In this document: positions 58,385-64,000 of the stretch, piece after piece
Layout of the letters: each line of letters opens with the position of its first letter
Position numbering within the stretch: the first letter of the stretch is position 1
Source: Rhodococcoides corynebacterioides NBRC 14404
GTDB taxonomy: Bacteria; Actinomycetota; Actinomycetes; Mycobacteriales; Mycobacteriaceae
DNA length: 64,000 nucleotides
Direction of reading: 5' to 3'
Assembly (NCBI RefSeq): GCF_001894765.1
Contig: NZ_BCWV01000003.1
Span: 310,001 to 374,000, forward strand
Made by a program: the position numbers and the translations under genes
The notes under the pieces: model-generated
Databases searched by the model: none
What the model was told of the DNA's origin: nothing
The model's input: the letters and a program-made list of their open reading frames with translations, nothing else

Positions 58385-59166
58385 CGACGGCCGTCGTCAC
58401 CATCGCCGCCGGACGGCACGAGCATCTGCGTGCGCAGGACGCCGGATTGCGCTCGGGCACAGTGCAACCGGACATCCGGACGATCGTCGCCATGGGCGAT
58501 ACCGACGTTCCCGGCGCCACCGTGGTCCTCCCGGTCGACGGTGCGCTTCCTCTGGCGCGGGCGCGCAACGCCGGGGCGCGGCTCGCGCTGGACGCCGGCG
58601 CGGACGTGCTGATCTTCCTCGACGTCGACTGCGTTCCGGCACCGAACCTCGTGGCGTCGTACACCGAGCACGTGCGCGACGGCGTCGTGCTGTGCGGTCC
58701 GGTCACCTACCTCCCGCGCGGCGCCGACCTCGGCCGTCTCCCGGAACTCGTGAATCCCCATGCGGCCCGGCCGAATCCCCCGGCGGGAACGATCGAATCC
58801 GGGGAGAACTGGGACCTGTTCTGGTCGCTGTCGTTCGCCGTCACCGCGACCACGTGGGCCGACCTCGGGGGTTTCTGCGAGGACTACGCAGGCTACGGCG
58901 GCGAGGACACCGACTTCGGGTGGACCGCTCGCGAGCGCGGCGCGCGTCTGCAGTGGCTCGGCGGCGCCCACGCGTTCCATCAGTGGCATCCGGTGTCGGC
59001 TCCGCCGGTCGAACACCTCGACGACATCGTCGTCAACGCCCGCGTGTTCCACCGGCGGTGGGGCCGCTGGCCGATGACCGGGTGGCTCGCCGCGTTCGCG
59101 GAACGGGGTCTGATCGCGTGGGATCCGGACGGCGCGACACTCGAGCGCAGGACGCACGACCGGTAG
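58381..59166 (+). CDS. family 2 glycosyltransferase
   Basis: A 261-residue GT2 protein. Motifs are LARARNAGARLAL, the metal-binding LIFLDVDCVPAPNLV (DxD) and GGFCEDYAGYGGEDTDFGW, like the related GT2 in the leftward arm. There is no transmembrane segment. Last gene of the rightward arm; sixA follows after 36 bp with its own likely promoter. Confidence 0.84.
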   Translation: MTTAVVTIAAGRHEHLRAQDAGLRSGTVQPDIRTIVAMGDTDVPGATVVLPVDGALPLARARNAGARLALDAGADVLIFLDVDCVPAPNLVASYTEHVRDGVVLCGPVTYLPRGADLGRLPELVNPHAARPNPPAGTIESGENWDLFWSLSFAVTATTWADLGGFCEDYAGYGGEDTDFGWTARERGARLQWLGGAHAFHQWHPVSAPPVEHLDDIVVNARVFHRRWGRWPMTGWLAAFAERGLIAWDPDGATLERRTHDR

Positions 59167-59202
59167 CGCTCGAGCGCGCCCGAACTTTGGTCTACTCGTC
59201 GT

Positions 59203-59694
59203 ATGCGCACCCTGATCCTCATGCGGCACGGCAAGTCCTCCTACCCGGACGGCGTGGGCGATCACGAGCGCCCGCTCGACGAGCGCGGTCGACGCCAGGC
59301 GGCCGCGGCCGGTGACTGGATCCGCGAGCACGTCGGCGACGTGGACGCGGTGATCTGCTCGACCGCCACCCGGACCAGCGAGACGCTGGACCGGACGGGC
59401 ATCGCGGCGACCACGCGGTTCGAGTCCGCGATCTACGGCGGGTCCCCCGACGACATCCTCGGCGAGATCGCGCAGGCCGATCCCGAGGTGCGGGTGCTCC
59501 TGGTGGTCGGGCACGCGCCCGGGGTGCCGTTCACGGCTCTGGAACTCGCGGACAAGGACTCCGACCCCGCCGCGGTCGCCTGGTTGCGGTCCGGTTTCCC
59601 GACGTCGGCGCTCGCCGTGCTGGAGGTTCGCGGCGAGTGGGCCGACGTGTCGGTGACCCGTGCCACACTCCGGCACGCACTGCGAGTCGACTAG
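59203..59694 (+). CDS. sixA: SixA-type histidine phosphatase
   Basis: A 163-residue histidine phosphatase superfamily protein. The catalytic LMRHGKSSYP and the second His in VVGHAPGVP are present, with the SixA-like ERPLDERGRRQA. It dephosphorylates phosphohistidine or small phosphate esters; the true substrate is unknown. Followed 12 bp later by the VOC gene and probably co-transcribed with it. Confidence 0.87.
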   Translation: MRTLILMRHGKSSYPDGVGDHERPLDERGRRQAAAAGDWIREHVGDVDAVICSTATRTSETLDRTGIAATTRFESAIYGGSPDDILGEIAQADPEVRVLLVVGHAPGVPFTALELADKDSDPAAVAWLRSGFPTSALAVLEVRGEWADVSVTRATLRHALRVD

Positions 59695-59706
59695 AAGGGA
59701 ACCACC

Positions 59707-60066
59707 ATGAGCGTGCAGATCCAGCTGGTGATCGTGCCGGTGTCCGACGTGGACCGGGCCAAGGATTTCTACACCGGGATCGGCTTCCACGCCGACCACG
59801 ACGCCAGCCCGTTCGAGAACATGCGCTACGTGCAGCTCACACCGCCGGGGTCGGCGTGCTCCATCGCGATCGGCCACAACATCACCGAGGCCGAGCCCGG
59901 CTCCCTGAACTACATCCTCGCGGTGGTCGAGGACGTCGCCGAGGCCCGTCGAGCGCTGGTCGCCGCGGGCGTCGACGCCACCGAGGTCGCCGACGAAGGG
60001 TGGGGCCTGTTCACCCACTTCGCCGACCCGGACGGCAACAAGTGGGCATACCAGCAGCTCACCTGA
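59707..60066 (+). CDS. VOC (glyoxalase/bleomycin-resistance) family protein
   Basis: A 119-residue single-module VOC-fold protein: VIVPVSDVDRAKDFYTGIGFHADHD at the start and HFADPDGNKWAYQQL at the end, typical of the glyoxalase-like group. No specific substrate can be assigned. AAGGGA lies about 8 nt before the ATG. It ends 2 bp from the convergent luciferase-like gene. Confidence 0.85.
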   Translation: MSVQIQLVIVPVSDVDRAKDFYTGIGFHADHDASPFENMRYVQLTPPGSACSIAIGHNITEAEPGSLNYILAVVEDVAEARRALVAAGVDATEVADEGWGLFTHFADPDGNKWAYQQLT

Positions 60067-60068
60067 CG

Positions 60069-61019
60069 TCAGGCGAGGACTGACACCAGGGCCTCGTCGG
60101 AGGCCCGGAGTGCCGCGCGGTCGTAGGTGGAGGCCGAGGATAGGATCTCGTCCGCATCGGTGCGCTCGACGAGGCGCTCGAGCTCGCGTCGGACCGTCTC
60201 GCGGCTGCCGAACACCGCGCCGGCGAGCGTGCGCTCGGCCACCTCGAGCGCCCGCGGTCCGAGCTCCGGCATCTCGGTGACCGGCCGCAGCGGCGGGAAA
60301 TCGCCCGTGCGCCGCGACTCGGCGAGGGCGACGGCCTCGGACAGAGCGAGCACGCGCGCGTCGGCATCGGAGTCCGCCACGAGGATGTCCGCGGACACGG
60401 TGACCCGTGGCCGGGGCGTCGTCTCGGTCGGGACGAAGGCGCGTCGGTAGGTCCGGATCCGGTCGGGGTCGGCCAGTGCGGGACCCCCGACGATCACGGG
60501 AAGTCCGAGTCGCGCGGCGACCTCGAGTCCCGATCCGGTGGCGAGCACCGACACGGGAATCGGTCGGTCGGCCGCGGGTTGCGCCGTGACGGACCCGGTG
60601 CCGTGCAGAAAGCCGAGCAGGTCGGACAGATCCGCGGCGAACCCGTCGGCCGACTCCGCGCGCAGGGCCCGCCGAATCGGCGGGGTGAATCCGAGCGAGC
60701 GGCCGATGCCGAGATCGAGCCGGCCCGGGAACAGCGCCTCGAGCATCAGCGCGTTCTCCGCGACCAGCAGAGGGGTGTGGTTGGGCAGCATGACCCCGGC
60801 GGTGCCGAGGCCGATCGCGGTGGTCGCCGCGCCGATCGCTGCGAGCAGCACGGCAGGGGTTCCGGACGCGATGCCGGGCACCGCGTGATGCTCCGCGACT
60901 CGGAACCGGTGATAGCCGGCGGCCTCGGCCCAGCGGGCGCGCTCGACGGTGTCCGCGACCGCGGCGGCGGACGAGCGGTCCACCCGCGTGCGCGAGCGGT
61001 CGAGAAGGGACACCAGCAC
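60069..61019 (-). CDS. LLM-class flavin-dependent oxidoreductase (MsnO8-like)
   Basis: A 316-residue luciferase-like TIM-barrel protein. ARWAEAAGYHRFRVAEHHAVPGIASGTP and LGTAGVMLPNHTPLLVAENALMLEALFPGRLDLGIGRS are the characteristic N-terminal segments of the MsnO8 group. It uses reduced flavin to oxidise an unknown substrate. It stands alone on the minus strand. Confidence 0.87.
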   Translation of the reverse strand: MLVSLLDRSRTRVDRSSAAAVADTVERARWAEAAGYHRFRVAEHHAVPGIASGTPAVLLAAIGAATTAIGLGTAGVMLPNHTPLLVAENALMLEALFPGRLDLGIGRSLGFTPPIRRALRAESADGFAADLSDLLGFLHGTGSVTAQPAADRPIPVSVLATGSGLEVAARLGLPVIVGGPALADPDRIRTYRRAFVPTETTPRPRVTVSADILVADSDADARVLALSEAVALAESRRTGDFPPLRPVTEMPELGPRALEVAERTLAGAVFGSRETVRRELERLVERTDADEILSSASTYDRAALRASDEALVSVLA

Positions 61020-61179
61020 GGTCGGTGCAACGACCGCGAGCCGGACCCTGTTCCTGACACGGGATCGGCACCTCGCGTCGGCATCGCCGGTTGGGAGCCG
61101 TCACGAAGATGTCGCGCACGGCTGCGGACATGAATTCTGCTGGCACACTCGAAACCGACTCGAGGGAGGTTTTCGCGCG

Positions 61180-62838
61180 GTGAAACGACGGCACTTGCTG
61201 CAATGGGCGGCGGCCGGGGCGGTGGGGGCTGTGGGGGCTGCCCTCGGTCCGGCCGTGATCCCGTCCACCAGGGCGGCATCCACCCTGCTGCCGTCGGCCT
61301 CGGCGCTGCCTCTCGGCGTCCCCACCATCCGCTCCCGCGTCCCGGAACTGTGGGCCGACCCGCCCCGTCCGCCGGACCACTCCGCGGTGATCGTGATCGG
61401 CTCCGGGTTCGGCGCCTCGGTGGCCGCCCTGCGGTTCGCGCAGGCCGGGCAGCAGGTCACCGTCCTCGAACGCGGCCTGCGCTGGCCGCGCGATCCGTGG
61501 CGGGAGATCTTCACCGCGGACATGACCGCGGACGGCCGCGGGCTGTGGCGTCAGCAGTCCTTCACCAACGTCACCGGCATGCCCGTCGGTCCGGTCGACC
61601 GCTTCGGCGGTGTGCTCGACACCACCCGCTTCGACAACCTCACCGTCTGGCGCGGTGCGGCCGTCGGCGGCGGTTCCGTGGTCTACACCGGGGTCACCAT
61701 CGCCCCGGACAAGCGGTTCTTCGACCTCTCGTTCGGCGGTCGCGTCGCCTACGAGGAGATGGCGTCCACCTGGTACCCGGCGGCGCGGCGCATGTTGCGC
61801 CCCTCCCCCATGCCCGACGACGTGTACGCCGCCCCCGCGTTCGCCCACTCCCGCACGTGGGACGATCACGCCCGCCGCGCCGGGTTCGATCCTCAGCGGG
61901 TGGACGGCACCTGGAACTGGTCGATCGTGCGCGACGAGATGACGGGGCGGTCCCGGCCGTCGGCGACCGTCGGGCAGAGTACGTTCGGCAACTCCAACGG
62001 CGCCAAGCAGGACCTGACACAGAACTACCTTCCGCAGGCCGAGGCGACGGGACGGGCCCTGATCGCGCACAGCCACGAGGTGGCCGCGATCGGCACCGAC
62101 ACCGGTGGCCGCTACCGCGTGGAGGTGCGCCGACTCGACCCCGAGGGCAACGTCCTTGAGTCCCGCACGCTCACCGCCGACCGCCTGGTGCTCGGCGCCG
62201 GCTCCATCGGCACCACCGAGCTGCTGCTGCGGGCTCGGGACACCGGGGCGCTGCCGAACCTCAACGAATTCGTCGGTCGCGGGTGGGGCACCAACGGTGA
62301 CGCGTTCATGACGCGCTCGTTGGGACCGATCGGTGGTGGCCCGCAGGGCGCCCCCTGCGCGTCGCGCATCGTCGACGAATCGGGGCTGCCGCTCACGGTG
62401 GAGAACTGGTACGTCCCCGGAGTGCCGACCGAGATGGGGTTCCTGGGTTCCCTCGGCATGACGATCGACCCGATGCGTGGCGAGTTCCGCTACGACCGAA
62501 CCGCCGACCGCATCGTCCTGTCCTGGCCGAAGGGCGGCAATCCCGACACGGTCGCCTCGCTCCGCGCCGTGCAGAACCGCATGGCACAGGCGGGCCGCAC
62601 GCTGGTGTCGGCGGAGCCGCTCACGCGCGACGTCGACGACACCCTCACGGCGCACCCCCTCGGCGGCGCGGTGCTCGGTGACGTCACCGACGGCTACGGC
62701 CGGGTGAAGGGATACGACGGTCTCTACCTCGTCGACGGCGCCCTGGTTCCCGGCAGCACCGGTGCGGCGAATCCGTCGCTGACGATCACCGCGCTCGCCG
62801 AACGCAACGTCGCGCAGGTCCTCGCGACCGGCGGGTGA
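61180..62838 (+). CDS. Tat-exported GMC oxidoreductase, cholesterol-oxidase-like
   Basis: A 552-residue secreted flavoprotein. The N-terminus MKRRHLLQWAAAGAVGAVGAA is a twin-arginine signal with a cleavage-like TRAAS. The FAD-binding VIVIGSGFGASVAALRFAQAG follows, and the C-terminal HPLGGAVLGDVTDGYGRVKG and GAANPSLTITALAERN match type I cholesterol oxidases (active-site His and Asn). It probably oxidises a 3-beta-hydroxysterol or similar alcohol outside the cytoplasm, producing H2O2. The GTG start at 61180 follows GGGAGG and places the Arg pair at the very N-terminus. Confidence 0.87.
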   Translation: MKRRHLLQWAAAGAVGAVGAALGPAVIPSTRAASTLLPSASALPLGVPTIRSRVPELWADPPRPPDHSAVIVIGSGFGASVAALRFAQAGQQVTVLERGLRWPRDPWREIFTADMTADGRGLWRQQSFTNVTGMPVGPVDRFGGVLDTTRFDNLTVWRGAAVGGGSVVYTGVTIAPDKRFFDLSFGGRVAYEEMASTWYPAARRMLRPSPMPDDVYAAPAFAHSRTWDDHARRAGFDPQRVDGTWNWSIVRDEMTGRSRPSATVGQSTFGNSNGAKQDLTQNYLPQAEATGRALIAHSHEVAAIGTDTGGRYRVEVRRLDPEGNVLESRTLTADRLVLGAGSIGTTELLLRARDTGALPNLNEFVGRGWGTNGDAFMTRSLGPIGGGPQGAPCASRIVDESGLPLTVENWYVPGVPTEMGFLGSLGMTIDPMRGEFRYDRTADRIVLSWPKGGNPDTVASLRAVQNRMAQAGRTLVSAEPLTRDVDDTLTAHPLGGAVLGDVTDGYGRVKGYDGLYLVDGALVPGSTGAANPSLTITALAERNVAQVLATGG

Positions 62839-62842
62839 TCCG

Positions 62843-64000
62843 CTACCCCAGGCCGATCTCCGTCGTCCCCACCGGCACGGTGACCGTCGTGGCGGTGCGG
62901 GCACCGGCACCGGGGACCGACACCGCGTCGAGCACCCGGACCTCGGACGTCCACTCCGTCGGTGTGAGGGTCGCGCGCAGGTACCCGCGTCGCGCGTTGC
63001 CGAACGCGACGTGCGGGGACGCCGCCGCGATGGCCGCGCCGGTGTCGTCGACGTCCGCGCCGTCCTTGCCCGACGCTATGGACGTCGTCGCGATCTCGAC
63101 GCCCACCGCGGGGGCCGGGTTCCGGTAGTCGCGCCGGAGCTCCGAGACGATGGTGCGGTGGATGTCGCCGACGATCGACTGCACCTGGACGCCGCGATCC
63201 CTCGCCGCATCGAGGATGCGGTGGCGGGAGGCCTCGTAGCCGCTCCACGGATCCATGCCGACCACGCGCTGTCCGTTCTCGATCTGCGCGAGGTCCGAGA
63301 TCACCGTCTGATGGGCGAGGAACTTCCACGTGGCCGCGCTGCCGAACCCGTCCACGATCCACTTCTCCTGCGCCGCACCGGTGATGGTGCGGTCGGGGTC
63401 GGCCGTGGCGGCGTCCTGCGGGTGCTCGCCGTCGCCGTTCGCCTGATCGCTGCGGTACTGGCGCGTGTCGAGCATCGAGAAGTCGACCAGCGACCCGAAC
63501 GAGAAACGGCGGTACGCCTGCAGATCGGGCCCGACGGGGCGCTGCGTCATCCGGACCGGAGTGTTCTCCCACCACGCCTTGAACGCGTCGGCCCGGCGCA
63601 TGAGGAACAGCCGCGGATCGGCTCCCTCGTCCCGGGAGATCTGCGACGCCCAGTTGTTGTCCACCTCGTGGTCGTCGAACGTGGTGATCCACGGCGCCGC
63701 GGCGTGGGCGGCCGCGAGATTCTCGTCGGCCTTGTACAGGGCGTACCGATCGCGATAGTCGTTCAGCTGCAGCGTCTCTCGCGCCGCGGACTCCGGTCGC
63801 GGCAGCGACGCCCGCGCACCCTTCCGCTCGATCCCGTACTCGTAGATGTAGTCACCGAGGAAGAACACGACGTCCGGCGCGGAGCGGGCGAGGTCGGCGT
63901 AGGCGCCGTAGAACCCGTCCTCCCACTTCTGGCACGACGCCCACGCGAACGACAACGACGCCAGCGGCGCGCCCGCAGCGGGCGCCGTCCGGGTCCGTCC
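62843..64000 (-). CDS. phoD: PhoD-type alkaline phosphatase, partial (5' end outside window)
   Basis: The C-terminal 385 or so residues of a PhoD-family phosphodiesterase/phosphatase. Metal-binding segments are FAWASCQKWEDGFYGAY, VVFFLGDYIYEYG, TTFDDHEVDNNWA and SIVGDIHRTIVSEL. The frame is open to the right edge of the window (GRTRTAPAAGAPLASLSFAW in the last codons), so the start, including an expected Tat signal, lies beyond 64000. It would release phosphate from extracellular esters. It is tail-to-tail with the GMC gene, 4 bp apart. Confidence 0.9.
   Translation of the reverse strand, partial: GRTRTAPAAGAPLASLSFAWASCQKWEDGFYGAYADLARSAPDVVFFLGDYIYEYGIERKGARASLPRPESAARETLQLNDYRDRYALYKADENLAAAHAAAPWITTFDDHEVDNNWASQISRDEGADPRLFLMRRADAFKAWWENTPVRMTQRPVGPDLQAYRRFSFGSLVDFSMLDTRQYRSDQANGDGEHPQDAATADPDRTITGAAQEKWIVDGFGSAATWKFLAHQTVISDLAQIENGQRVVGMDPWSGYEASRHRILDAARDRGVQVQSIVGDIHRTIVSELRRDYRNPAPAVGVEIATTSIASGKDGADVDDTGAAIAAASPHVAFGNARRGYLRATLTPTEWTSEVRVLDAVSVPGAGARTATTVTVPVGTTEIGLG

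Noticed and set aside
61180-62838. GMC oxidoreductase as MftG
   Set aside because: It carries a Tat signal and cholesterol-oxidase-type C-terminal motifs, whereas MftG is expected to be next to mftF; it lies over 50 kb away.
57991-62910. A 1639-codon open frame on the minus strand
   Set aside because: It is antisense to sixA, VOC, glycosyltransferase and GMC genes with clear motifs; its translation is compositionally biased without any domain. It is a GC-rich shadow frame.

Overview
The window is high-GC, densely packed DNA from an actinobacterium of the Nocardiaceae, most likely Rhodococcus. The evidence is the gene content: a mycofactocin (mft) cluster near rpsL-rpsG-fusA-tuf, an accA2/accD2-type acyl-CoA operon, DUF222/13E12-type HNH genes, DUF3558 lipoproteins and a TIGR03084 protein. 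GTG starts, 4-base ATGA/GTGA stop-start overlaps and leaderless-looking promoters (TANNNT 6-8 nt before the start codon) are frequent. The family calls come from motifs I read in the translations; no database search was run.

Region 1 (1-16.7 kb) is a redox-cofactor and alcohol-oxidation locus. On the minus strand, mftA-mftB-mftC-mftD are followed by a GNAT acetyltransferase, a small (p)ppGpp-synthetase-like protein, mftE and mftF. The divergent mftM-like methyltransferase lies upstream of mftA. Beyond a DUF222 gene broken by an amber codon there is an alcohol-oxidation module: an NDMA-type methanol dehydrogenase (mno/mdo), a MoxR ATPase, a VWA protein, a second iron-type alcohol dehydrogenase and an MnoS/MnoR-like two-component system. 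Three near-identical 18-bp palindromes sit upstream of mftA/mftM, of the second dehydrogenase and of mno. They suggest that cofactor synthesis and the enzymes using it share one regulon.

Region 2 (16.7-26.2 kb) holds an MFS transporter, a non-canonical MurE-like ligase convergent with a MurI-like racemase, the tuf-fusA-rpsG-rpsL translation operon with a terminator after tuf, and two coupled DUF3558 lipoproteins.

Region 3 (26.2-36.5 kb) is one eight-gene operon read from 36.4 kb leftwards: TIGR03084 protein, AtuA-like protein, acyl-CoA dehydrogenase, accD2, accA2, acyl-CoA dehydrogenase, enoyl-CoA hydratase and a TetR regulator. A 20-bp inverted repeat lies at its promoter. Several gene ends in this operon carry repetitive low-complexity coding DNA.

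Region 4 (36.6-48.5 kb) is made of small units, several with visible operators: membrane protein, aldo/keto reductase, acyltransferase, LacI regulator with a divergent MFS pump, second MFS protein, aroQ with a thioesterase, PadR with a divergent DUF1707 protein, cytochrome P450, a SARP-like fragment, a membrane protein and a TetR regulator.

Region 5 (48.6-64 kb) starts with the intact second DUF222/HNH gene, inverted relative to the first. It is followed by a divergent glycosyltransferase cluster (six glycosyltransferase-like genes, a WcbI-like gene and an SQR-like flavoprotein). Next come SixA, a VOC protein, a luciferase-like oxidoreductase, a Tat-exported GMC/cholesterol-oxidase-like enzyme and a PhoD phosphatase that runs off the right edge.
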